Shown here piece by piece: positions 14,471-23,261 of a DNA stretch of 25,233 nt. Numbering within the stretch: position 1 is the stretch's first letter; the number at the start of each line of letters is the position of its first letter. The notes under the pieces are model-generated. The model saw only the letters and a list, made by a program, of their open reading frames with translations. It was not told the origin of the DNA and searched no databases. Made by a program: the position numbers and the translations under genes. Source of the DNA: Christensenella sp. UBA7597 (GTDB lineage Bacteria; Bacillota; Clostridia; Christensenellales; Borkfalkiaceae); assembly GCA_002474405.1 (NCBI GenBank), contig DLQW01000064.1, positions 12,229-37,461 of the forward strand, in the 5' to 3' direction.

Positions 14471-15466
14471 ATGATACAAATCAGAAATTTAAGCAAAGTT
14501 TACGAAAATTCGCGCGGCGAACGCGCGGAGGTCTTGAAAAATATCGATCTTACCATAGAGGACGGCGATATTTACGGCATCGTCGGTTTATCGGGCGCGG
14601 GAAAAAGCACGCTGGTGCGCTGTATCAATCTGCTGGAACGCCCCACGTCGGGCGCGGTGTATCTGAACGGCGAGGACGTCACGAAAGTTTCTTCTTCGCG
14701 GCTTCGCGTTCTTCGTCGCCGCGTCGCCATGATTTTTCAGCAGTTCAACCTGTTGCAGCAGCGCACGGTGTTGCAAAACGTAGAACTGGCGGGGGAGCTT
14801 TACGGCGATAAAAACCGCACGCAGAAAGCCGCGGAACTGTTAAAAAGCGTCGGGCTCGGCGATAAACTTTCCGCGTATCCCTCGCAGCTTTCCGGCGGTC
14901 AGCAACAGCGCGTCGCCGTCGCGCGGGCGCTGATGAGCGATCCCGAAGTGCTGCTTTGCGACGAACCGACAAGCGCGCTCGATCCCGATACCGCCCGCTC
15001 CGTTTTGTCGCTTTTAAAACGGCTGAACGAAGAACTCCCCCTCACCGTCGTTATCATATCCCACCAGATGAGCGTCATCGAAGCCGTCTGCAACAAGGCG
15101 GCGATTTTAAGCGGCGCCGGAATCGAAGCGCAGGGCGATTTGCGGAACGTATTTTTATCGCCGCAATCCGCCGTGGCGAAACGGCTGATTTATGCGGGCA
15201 AAATCGATGCGGTCGAAAAAGGGGAAACGCTGGTGAAGCTGATGTTCGACGGCGATACCGAAGCCCCGGTCATTACAAACATCATCCGGGACTGCAACGT
15301 TTCTCTGTCGGTTTTTTATGCGGAAACAAAACGCATCGCGGGCAGGGTATACGGGCAGGCGATGTTCCGTCTGCAGAATTACGCCGAAGAAATCGGAAAA
15401 TTGCGCGCTTACCTGAAAAAAACGGGCGTGCGGTACGAGGAGGTAACCACCGATGAACTTTTCTGA
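14471..15466 (+). CDS. metN: Methionine ABC transporter, ATP-binding protein MetN
   Basis: 331 residues from the ATG at 14471 (GGAAAGG upstream; the in-frame extension back to 14423 crosses the terminator and is not used). Walker A GLSGAGKST at 39-47, Q-loop Gln90, signature LSGGQ at 140-144, Walker B VLLCDE at 160-165 and switch His198 are intact. The C-terminal part (about 255-331), with GETLVKLMFDGDTEAPVI and IAGRVYGQAMFRL, is the NIL/ACT-like domain found in MetN, which binds methionine and shuts down transport when the cell is replete. It powers methionine import with MetI and MetQ, which follow directly; metI overlaps the last 14 nt. Confidence 0.95.
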   Translation: MIQIRNLSKVYENSRGERAEVLKNIDLTIEDGDIYGIVGLSGAGKSTLVRCINLLERPTSGAVYLNGEDVTKVSSSRLRVLRRRVAMIFQQFNLLQQRTVLQNVELAGELYGDKNRTQKAAELLKSVGLGDKLSAYPSQLSGGQQQRVAVARALMSDPEVLLCDEPTSALDPDTARSVLSLLKRLNEELPLTVVIISHQMSVIEAVCNKAAILSGAGIEAQGDLRNVFLSPQSAVAKRLIYAGKIDAVEKGETLVKLMFDGDTEAPVITNIIRDCNVSLSVFYAETKRIAGRVYGQAMFRLQNYAEEIGKLRAYLKKTGVRYEEVTTDELF

Positions 15467-16118
15467 AATCGCCGTCATGACGGGCGAAACGCTTTTAACA
15501 ACGCTTTTGTGCACCGCTCTTGCATATCTTGCGGGGCTGCCCTGCGGCGTGCTCCTTTGCGTAACTTCGAAAAACGGAATCGCGCCCCGCCGCGTGTTGC
15601 ATTTTCTTTTAAGCGCCGTCGTTAATCTTCTGCGCTCGGTGCCGTGCCTGATTTTAATCGTGCTGTGCATGCCCGTAACGCGCGCTTTGTTCGGCAAAGG
15701 CACGGGCGAGTGGTACACCGTTCTGCTTCCGCTCACGCTCAGCGCGTTCGGCTTCGTCGCGCGCATGGCGGAACAGTCTCTTTCCGAAGTCCCCGCGGGC
15801 GAAATCGAAGCGGTGAAGTCGCTCGGAGCCACAAATTTTCAGCTGATCGTCAAAGTGCTTCTTCCGGAAGCGAAGCCGTCGCTGATATCGGGCGCGGCGG
15901 TAACCTCGGTAACCGTGCTCGGCTATACGTCGTTCGCCTACAACGTCGGCGCGGGCGGACTCGTTGCGGGCATCTACACGTTTTACAGCCGCAATACGGG
16001 CAATTACGCCGCGCAGGGCGTGTTCTGGCTGCTGGTATTATTGGTGGTAATCCTCGTTTTCCTGTTGCAGGAAGCGGGCTTGAAAATCGCAAAAAAATCC
16101 GATAAAAGGAGGAGATAA
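15453..16118 (+). CDS. metI: Methionine ABC transporter, permease MetI
   Basis: 221 residues, standard length, with five hydrophobic segments. The EAA coupling loop reads EIEAVKSLGATNFQLIVKVLLPEA, and the RSVPCLILIVLCMPVTRAL block is typical of MetI. It forms the homodimeric membrane channel for methionine. GGAGGT at 15440-15445, inside the end of metN, precedes the ATG, and the 14-nt overlap indicates translational coupling. The metQ start follows 2 nt after the stop. Confidence 0.95.
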   Translation: MNFSEIAVMTGETLLTTLLCTALAYLAGLPCGVLLCVTSKNGIAPRRVLHFLLSAVVNLLRSVPCLILIVLCMPVTRALFGKGTGEWYTVLLPLTLSAFGFVARMAEQSLSEVPAGEIEAVKSLGATNFQLIVKVLLPEAKPSLISGAAVTSVTVLGYTSFAYNVGAGGLVAGIYTFYSRNTGNYAAQGVFWLLVLLVVILVFLLQEAGLKIAKKSDKRRR

Positions 16119-16120
16119 TC

Positions 16121-17008
16121 ATGAACAAATTTTCAAAATCTCTGTTTTCTTTCGCATCCGCGCTTTGCGCCGTCTGTTTTCCTTTGGTTACAACGGGCTG
16201 TTCGCGCGGCGCCGACAATACGATTTACGTCTGCGCTTCGGGCGTGCCGCATGCGGAAGTGTTGCGCGGCGTCGTGAAAGCGGAGCTGAAAAAGAAGGGC
16301 TATACGCTGAAAATCACAGAACTGGACTGGACGATGCAGAACGACGCCGTGGCGGGCGGCGATTACGACGCGAATTATTTTCAGCATCTGCCGTATTTAA
16401 ACGCTTACGCGGGGAAAACGGAGCTGTTCGTCGCCTGCAAAGTGCATTACGAACCGCTGGGCGTTTATTACGGCAAAGCCGCTCCGGGCACGCCGGTTTC
16501 CGAAGGGAAAACCTTCGCCGTCTGCAACGATTCGTCCAACGCCGTCCGCGCCTTTTCGCTGCTTGCGCAAAAGGGCGTCATCGACAGAGCGGCGGAAGGC
16601 GAAAATTATCCCGTCAACGCGGCGGGGGACGGGCTTACTTTGGGCACGGCTTCGCGCTGGATAAGCAAAAACGGCGTAACGGTAACGCTCGTCGCCGAAA
16701 ATCTTCTCGCCGCGGCGCGAACGGATTACGATTTCGCGTGTCTGCCCTGCAACACGGCGCTTACGGGCAACGTTTCCGCCGAAGAACGGGCGGCGGCAGA
16801 GGACGATTCCGCGCAGGTATCCGAAAAAGCCAACGTCATCGCCGCGCGTGCGGAAGATTATAAAACCAACGCGGCGTACCGCGCGAAAATCGACGCGCTC
16901 ACGGAAGTCATGCTTTCTGAAGCCGTCGCGGCGTATTTCGCAAACGCCTATCGCGGCGTCATCGTCTGCAATGCGCAAACGCAGATCGATCTTCGCGGCG
17001 CGCCGTAA
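16121..17008 (+). CDS. metQ: Methionine ABC transporter, substrate-binding lipoprotein MetQ
   Basis: 295 residues of the NlpA/MetQ family. The signal peptide ends VTTGC with Cys27 as likely lipidation site; Thr rather than Leu at position -3 makes this a loose lipobox. Family blocks include SGVPHAEVLRGVVKAELKKKGY near the mature N-terminus, DYDANYFQHLPYLNAY, and the LACLPCN-like FACLPCNTAL segment. It captures methionine outside the membrane and delivers it to MetI. GGAGGAG overlapping the end of metI precedes the ATG. The last codons and stop lie in the first unit of a 15-bp tandem repeat. Confidence 0.93.
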   Translation: MNKFSKSLFSFASALCAVCFPLVTTGCSRGADNTIYVCASGVPHAEVLRGVVKAELKKKGYTLKITELDWTMQNDAVAGGDYDANYFQHLPYLNAYAGKTELFVACKVHYEPLGVYYGKAAPGTPVSEGKTFAVCNDSSNAVRAFSLLAQKGVIDRAAEGENYPVNAAGDGLTLGTASRWISKNGVTVTLVAENLLAAARTDYDFACLPCNTALTGNVSAEERAAAEDDSAQVSEKANVIAARAEDYKTNAAYRAKIDALTEVMLSEAVAAYFANAYRGVIVCNAQTQIDLRGAP

Positions 17009-17065
17009 CCCCGCGCACCGTAACCCCACGCGCCGTAACCTCGTGTGCCGTAACTCCACGCGGCG
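16998..17065. repeat. 15-bp imperfect tandem repeat at the end of metQ
   Basis: About four and a half copies of a unit like GCGCGCCGTAACCCC start at 16998, 17013, 17028 and 17043, with a partial copy at 17058. The metQ stop codon TAA lies within unit 1, and every further unit repeats an in-frame TAA, so copy number changes do not alter the protein. Confidence 0.85.
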
Positions 17066-17113
17066 AAATCTTCCGCGCACTCTCCCGCGCCGGTTTTGCC
17101 GGTAAGCCCTAAA

Positions 17114-17134
17114 CGGCGCAAAAGCGCGTTTTTT
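17114..17134 (+). terminator. Weak terminator candidate for metNIQ
   Basis: GCGC-AAAA-GCGC (17116-17127) followed closely by six T (17129-17134). The stem is only 4 bp, so support is modest, but it is the only hairpin with a U-run after metQ. Confidence 0.4.
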
Positions 17135-17162
17135 CGTGCGATAAAACAGATTCGTCCGGCGC

Positions 17163-18275
17163 TCAGTCGGGGTGCGTATCGAAAAACGCGCCGTTGTATT
17201 TCACCGCGGGGTGGTCGGGGGATAACCGCATACATTCTTCGTGCAGCTTCCGCGCTTCGGCTTTTTCGCCCGCGGAATACGCGCAGTACACCGCTTCTAT
17301 CAGCGGAATCGCGCCGCGTTCGTCGGGATTTTCGAAATCTCCCTCCGCGGAATGGTCTTTGGCGTTGTATGCGGAAAGATACCAGAAATACGCCGAAGAA
17401 AAATCGTTTTTCCGCTTGAAAATACGCCCCAGCGCGCACAACACTCCCGCCCGCGGCGCGCCGTAGGCAAACGAAGCAAAAAGCGCGTCCGCCGCGCCCG
17501 CTTCGTCGCCCGCGGCTTCGCGGCAGGCAGACTGAATTTTCCTCGCTTCGATTTTATTTACGTACCAGCCGTCGGGGCACGCAATAAATTTCTCTTCGAT
17601 CGCGTCCGCTTCCGTATAAAAACCGTGGTAAAACAGTTCTCTGCCGTAATAAAACAAATCGCGCGGAGAAAGCGGCTCTTTTTCCAGAATCTGCGCGCGG
17701 TAAATATCCAGATTTCTCGTTCCCCGCGGTTTCTCGCTGCCGAGATGCCGCACGCAAAACCCGTTTTCCGGCTCGGTCAGCGCGTTTTCGTAACGTGGCA
17801 GACATTCGTGCACCCTGCCTTTCCACACCGCCGAATCGTCGTTTTTCACAATCCTCGTGCGGTAAAACGCCGTAACGGTCGGGGCGGCGGGGGAGGAATA
17901 CGCCGCGATTTCGTAGCGGCAGAACGCGGCGGGCGCGCCCGTCTCGGAAAGCCGTTTTTTCAGCGCAAACAATTTCTTTCTCGCTTCGTCCGAAATGTAA
18001 TCGTCGGCGTCCAGCCATAAAATATAATCGCCCGTCGCTTTGGAAAACGCGAAATTCCGCGCCGCCGAAAAATCGTTTTTCCAGGGGAAATCGTAAATTT
18101 TCGCCCCGTACGCCTCCGCGATTTTTTTCGTCCCGTCCGTCGAACCCGTGTCCGCGATAATAATTTCGTCCGTCGGATTTCCCTGCCGGTCGTTCTTTCC
18201 CGCGGCGCTTTCAAGGCAGCGTTCCAGCACGGCTTCCTCGTTTTTCACAATCATGCAGAGCGATAATTTTATCAT
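17163..18275 (-). CDS. Family 2 glycosyltransferase with helical-repeat C-terminus
   Basis: 370 residues. The N-terminal GT-A domain (about 1-230) shows LSLCMIVKNEEAVLERCLES, the nucleotide-sugar contact region DEIIIADTGSTDGT (36-49), FSAARNFAFSKATGDYILWLDADD with the metal-binding Asp residues 89-92, and later FCRYEI and RVHECL. The C-terminal third is helical, with TPR-like segments such as DLFYYGRELFYHGFYTEADA and AYFWYLSAYNAKDHSAEG; this glycosyltransferase plus TPR layout resembles SunS-type and related protein glycosyltransferases. GGAGGGTG lies before the ATG at 18275. It is divergent from the collagen-like gene, with only 92 bp between the starts, so glycosylation of that Thr-rich protein is a reasonable inference. 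Confidence 0.88.
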   Translation of the reverse strand: MIKLSLCMIVKNEEAVLERCLESAAGKNDRQGNPTDEIIIADTGSTDGTKKIAEAYGAKIYDFPWKNDFSAARNFAFSKATGDYILWLDADDYISDEARKKLFALKKRLSETGAPAAFCRYEIAAYSSPAAPTVTAFYRTRIVKNDDSAVWKGRVHECLPRYENALTEPENGFCVRHLGSEKPRGTRNLDIYRAQILEKEPLSPRDLFYYGRELFYHGFYTEADAIEEKFIACPDGWYVNKIEARKIQSACREAAGDEAGAADALFASFAYGAPRAGVLCALGRIFKRKNDFSSAYFWYLSAYNAKDHSAEGDFENPDERGAIPLIEAVYCAYSAGEKAEARKLHEECMRLSPDHPAVKYNGAFFDTHPD

Positions 18276-18346
18276 AAACGCGCACCCTCCTCAACCGTTT
18301 CATAATATGATATATTAGAAAGAAAGCGTGTTTTATCGCGCTTTGA

Positions 18347-19255
<909 letters not shown>

Positions 19256-19284
19256 TAGAAACCGAAACAGTGAAATGCTATAAT
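19256..19284 (+). promoter_or_regulatory. Probable promoter of the carbohydrate operon
   Basis: A perfect TATAAT at 19279-19284 with a weak TAGAAA at 19256-19261 and a 17-bp spacer. The poor -35 suggests an activator may be required, as is common for sugar operons. Confidence 0.6.
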
Positions 19285-19357
19285 GAAGCCGATAAAAAAA
19301 CGCGGCGCAAAAAGTCCGCGCTCAGCGGGCTGTAAACAATCGGAGGAAGGAGGAAAA

Positions 19358-20359
19358 ATGAGCGAACCCGTTTTCAATATATCCTCGGCTGACGCTTCCG
19401 CAACGAAAGCGGAATTTTTGCTGTCCGGGCAGGGGAACCGGCAAAAAAAGAAAAACAAACATCTTCTTGATTACACGCAGAATTTCCTGATGGCGGTCAT
19501 TCCGCTCGTCGGCTTCGTCTTATTCATGCTCGTCCCCATGGGCATGAGCTTCGTGATGAGCTTTTTCGAGATGAAAACGCCGATATTCGGCGAGGGCGTT
19601 TTCGTCGGGATGAAAAACTTCAGAGATCTGCTTTTCGGCGAGTATGCGTCGCTGCTTTATCAGTCGTTCGGCAACACGCTTCTGTACTGGCTGAACGTGC
19701 CGCTTTCGATGCTCGGCGGACTTTTCATCGCCGTGCTTTTAAATAAAAACATTGCGGCGAAGAAATTTTTCCGCACGGTATTTTTTATTCCGTATGTGTG
19801 TTCGCTGGTTTCCGTGGCGCTCATCTTCCGTATGATGTACGAAACGAACTACGGCGTCATCAACACCGTGCTTTCCGTGTTCGGCGTCGAAAAGGTGGCA
19901 TGGATCACTTCGCCCAAAACGTTTATGTTGTCGGCGGTGCTGATGCAAAGCTGGAAAAACCTCGGTTTTTGCATTATCCTGTTTCAGGCGGCGCTTTCCA
20001 ACGTGAATCAGAGTTATGTGGAAGCCGCCGCGATCGACGGCGCGGGGCGCGGACGAATCTTTTTCAGCATCACGCTTCCCGCCATCAGTTCCACAACGTA
20101 TTATCTGCTTACGATATGCACCATCGGCGCTTTGCAGTCGATGGGCGAAGTGCAGATTCTTTCCCAGAATCATACATACGTTCTTGATTATTCGTACAAT
20201 ACCGTGGTGCTGTTTCTTTACGATATGGCGTTCAGCTTCCCTTATAAATACGGTTACGGCATTTCCGCCGCCACCAGCTGGATTCTCGTTGTGTTCATTT
20301 TAATCGTTACGCAAATTTCGGCGAAACTTTCCAAGAGGTGGGTGCATCATGAATTCTGA
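19358..20359 (+). CDS. Carbohydrate ABC transporter permease (MalF/UgpA-type)
   Basis: 333 residues from the ATG at 19358, chosen for AAGGAGG at 19346-19352; the in-frame extension to 19283 starts at the promoter and is excluded. After a polar N-terminus (about 1-35), six hydrophobic segments begin with FLMAVIPLVGFVLFMLVPMG. The EAA coupling loop reads EAAAIDGAGRGRIFFSITLPAI. This is a type I sugar importer membrane subunit, pairing with the next gene, which it overlaps by 11 nt. No ATPase gene is present in the visible operon, so a shared MsmX/UgpC-like ATPase elsewhere is expected. Confidence 0.92.
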   Translation: MSEPVFNISSADASATKAEFLLSGQGNRQKKKNKHLLDYTQNFLMAVIPLVGFVLFMLVPMGMSFVMSFFEMKTPIFGEGVFVGMKNFRDLLFGEYASLLYQSFGNTLLYWLNVPLSMLGGLFIAVLLNKNIAAKKFFRTVFFIPYVCSLVSVALIFRMMYETNYGVINTVLSVFGVEKVAWITSPKTFMLSAVLMQSWKNLGFCIILFQAALSNVNQSYVEAAAIDGAGRGRIFFSITLPAISSTTYYLLTICTIGALQSMGEVQILSQNHTYVLDYSYNTVVLFLYDMAFSFPYKYGYGISAATSWILVVFILIVTQISAKLSKRWVHHEF

Positions 20360-21416
20360 CGTAAATAAAACGAAATCCGTACGGATTCATTCTTTGCTTC
20401 GTAATGTCGCCGTTCTTTTCGGCGTGGCAGCCGCGTTTTTGCTGCTGCTCGGCTTGATGCCTTCCGCGAAAAAATCCGCGTATCTTATCTGGGCGCTGCT
20501 TTGCGGCGCCGCCTGCGCGGGGCTTTTATACGCCGCCGTTTCGTTCGGCAAAAAGTATCGCGTCATGGGGATCGGCGTCGGCGGCAAGCCTTCTTTCCGG
20601 GAATACGTCGCGCTGATTTTTGCCGCGCTTTTAATCCTGATTCCCTTTTACATGCTGGTTATCACTTCGGTGAAAAAGCTGGCGGAAGCAAACGACGCCG
20701 CATTCACGTGGTGGCCGAAAATGGGCTTTCAGTTCGATTCGTTGCGCGAAGTGTTTAACGATGATACCACGGGCATCACCATTCTCGCTTCGTTTTTCAA
20801 TTCGCTGAAATATTCGCTGCCCACAACAATCGTCTGCGTGTTCGTGTCCGCGCTCAGCGCGTTCTCTTTCGCTAAATTGTATTTTCCCGGCAAAAACAAA
20901 TTGTTCGGCTTCATGCTGTTCACCATCATGGTGCCGGGCTGCGCCACAATGACGTCCTCGTATCTGATGTTCAACGCCATGAATCTTACGGGCACGCCTT
21001 GGCCGTTCATTCTTCCCGGCTTGTTCGGCAGCGTAACGGTGATGTTCTTTTTAAAAGAATTCTTTTCGGGCATTCCCGATTCCGTTCTCGAAGCGGCAAA
21101 AATCGACGGCGCGGGGAAATCGGTGATTTTCTTCCGCATCGTTCTGCCGCTCGGCATGCCTGCCATTATCGCGCAATGTATTCTCGATTTCATTACGCGG
21201 TATAACGATTATATCTCGCCGCTGATTTACTTGAACTGGCCGGAAGATTACACGTTGCAGCTGGCGCTCAGCAAATTCAACGGCTTTTCCTCGGTGGATA
21301 ATTCCAAGCTGGCGGCTGCGTGCGTTATTTCCATCGCACCGCTCCTTGCCATTTATCTTGCCTGTTCCGATATGATTTTGAAAGGAATCGCGCTCTCTTC
21401 CGGACTGAAAGACTGA
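20349..21416 (+). CDS. Carbohydrate ABC transporter permease (MalG/UgpE-type) with N-terminal extension
   Basis: 355 residues, longer than the usual 270-300 for this family. The typical permease portion starts near residue 80 (REYVALIFAALLILIPFYMLVITS) and includes the EAA loop EAAKIDGAGKSVIFFRIVLP. Before it, about 75 additional residues contain two further hydrophobic segments (about 19-38 and 46-66). The start overlaps the preceding permease gene by 11 nt, and a GAGGTG upstream supports it, so the extension is genuinely in the ORF. It forms the membrane heterodimer with the first permease. Confidence 0.92.
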   Translation: MNSDVNKTKSVRIHSLLRNVAVLFGVAAAFLLLLGLMPSAKKSAYLIWALLCGAACAGLLYAAVSFGKKYRVMGIGVGGKPSFREYVALIFAALLILIPFYMLVITSVKKLAEANDAAFTWWPKMGFQFDSLREVFNDDTTGITILASFFNSLKYSLPTTIVCVFVSALSAFSFAKLYFPGKNKLFGFMLFTIMVPGCATMTSSYLMFNAMNLTGTPWPFILPGLFGSVTVMFFLKEFFSGIPDSVLEAAKIDGAGKSVIFFRIVLPLGMPAIIAQCILDFITRYNDYISPLIYLNWPEDYTLQLALSKFNGFSSVDNSKLAAACVISIAPLLAIYLACSDMILKGIALSSGLKD

Positions 21417-21463
21417 CGCGGAGAAACAATAAAAATATTTATAGACAATAAGGAGATACGAAA

Positions 21464-23218
21464 ATGAAAAAGAAAATTTCTGCCGCGCTTGCGGCGATGC
21501 TGGCGGTATGCGCGTTTTCCGGCTGTGTCGGTAAAGGCGGCGCAGGCAAACGCGTAACGTTTCTGTACACGGGCAGCGGCGAAATCGGCACCGAAATATC
21601 GCTTCTCATCGATACGTACAATTCCACGCAGGGCAAAACCGATAACGTCAGTATCCGCGCGGCTTCGGTAGACGACGGCGGCTACGATACCAGAATGTCC
21701 ACTTCGGTATATTCCGATACGTACGATTTGTACGCCACCCGCGACGAGTACTATAAAAAGTACGCCGCGAATTTCGAAAACCTGTCGGACTACGAGGGAA
21801 TTTCCGATATCACTTCCGGCATTTACGATAATCAGCTGGGAAGAATGCGTTACAATCCCGAAAAAAATACTTCGAACGCCGAAGATTCTCTGTACGCGCT
21901 GCCGCTTGTCAACAGCATCACGGTAATGTATTACAATAAAACGTTGCTGCAGAAGGCGGGCGTTATCTGCATCGGCGTGGAAGAAAAAGACCTCGCCGCG
22001 TTCAACGCGGGAACGCTGGCGGACGCATACGGCAGAACAAAATCCGATTACGGCATCACCGTCGACGTGCCCGCAAAAGGCTTTTACCGCGAAAACGCGT
22101 TCGTCGCAAAGAAAAACGTTACCGACGGCAGCGGCTGGACGTTGCCGGCAGAAAACGAAGTGATGATTTTCAACGATAAAATCGCCATGAGCTGGGATGA
22201 AAGCGAGGACGTGGCGATGTTGATGACGAAGAGCAAAAACGCCGCGTCGCCCACGGATTACGGCTATCACACCGAATGGTGGTTCGGCTACGGCTGGTCG
22301 GTCGGCGGCGACTGCGCGGAAGACATCGGCGACGGCGACTGGAAGTATACGCTTCCCGATTCCACGGCAAATTATATCGTTGCCGAGGGAAAAACGTACA
22401 CGGGCGAGTATACGGGCATTACTTATCAGGCGGGCGAAACGCTTGAATTTCTCGATAAGCTCGCGGTAAACAAAGGGGAAACGGTAATGGCGAACGACGA
22501 TAACACCTTCTCCGTGAACGGCAAAGTGATTTCCGTACGCGAAAGCCTTGCCGCCGCAGTTTCGGGCGGAACGCTCACGGAACTTCCCTCCACGGCGGAA
22601 GCGTTTTCCCGCTTTGCCATGCTTGCGGGGGTAGGCGGACTGAACGTCTGCCCGCGTCCCGAAAATATTTCCAACGCCATTACGTTTTTCAACAGCGGCA
22701 GACTGGCTTTCTGCGTGGAAGAAATGAGATATTTCCCCGACGTAGAGAAAGCGATGTCGCAAAGAAATAACGAATGGGGCGTCTGCAAACTGCCCGTATA
22801 TAAAACGTACGACGAAAACGGCAACGTAACGGCGCTCGGCAAAGAAGCCGCACATTCGTTGGGGTACGGCATCGCCATCAATAAACTTTCCGGCATGAAA
22901 AACGAAGCCTACAAAGTGCTTTCGTGGATGGCTACGGAGGGGCAGAAAGTGCTTGCCGAAAACGGCTACGCTTCTTCGCAGAAAGCAAACGAAAATCTGT
23001 TTATCGAAAACTGCAAGTATCCCAACGCTTCCGTCATCGCCCGCATCAATGCCGATTCCCGTCCCGGCGACTGGTGGTATATGCCCGATCGTCTGTGGAT
23101 CAACATCTGGGCGGATCCGCTCAACGGGCAGGTAAGAAACGGCAAAATGACGCTTGCCGATTTCTTCGCCAACTACACGGCGGCAACCAACGCGGCGCTG
23201 GCTCTTTATAAAAAATAA
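21464..23218 (+). CDS. Carbohydrate ABC transporter, substrate-binding lipoprotein
   Basis: 584 residues; the lipobox AFSGC puts the lipidated Cys at residue 21. The mature protein starts with RVTFLYTGSGEIGTEISLLIDTYNS, the usual opening of extracellular solute-binding protein family 1, and has PLVNSITVMYYNKTLLQKAG and a late GYGIAINKLSGMKNEAYKVLSWMATEGQKVL block. At over 550 residues it belongs to the large-size group used for oligosaccharides. The ligand is inferred from the GH43-like enzyme next door to be arabinose- or xylose-containing oligomers. AAGGAG upstream supports the ATG. The gene lies 47 nt after the permease gene. Confidence 0.9.
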   Translation: MKKKISAALAAMLAVCAFSGCVGKGGAGKRVTFLYTGSGEIGTEISLLIDTYNSTQGKTDNVSIRAASVDDGGYDTRMSTSVYSDTYDLYATRDEYYKKYAANFENLSDYEGISDITSGIYDNQLGRMRYNPEKNTSNAEDSLYALPLVNSITVMYYNKTLLQKAGVICIGVEEKDLAAFNAGTLADAYGRTKSDYGITVDVPAKGFYRENAFVAKKNVTDGSGWTLPAENEVMIFNDKIAMSWDESEDVAMLMTKSKNAASPTDYGYHTEWWFGYGWSVGGDCAEDIGDGDWKYTLPDSTANYIVAEGKTYTGEYTGITYQAGETLEFLDKLAVNKGETVMANDDNTFSVNGKVISVRESLAAAVSGGTLTELPSTAEAFSRFAMLAGVGGLNVCPRPENISNAITFFNSGRLAFCVEEMRYFPDVEKAMSQRNNEWGVCKLPVYKTYDENGNVTALGKEAAHSLGYGIAINKLSGMKNEAYKVLSWMATEGQKVLAENGYASSQKANENLFIENCKYPNASVIARINADSRPGDWWYMPDRLWINIWADPLNGQVRNGKMTLADFFANYTAATNAALALYKK

Positions 23219-23261
23219 GAAGAGAATGTGGGCAAAGTTTTTATAAGCGAGGAAAACAACG

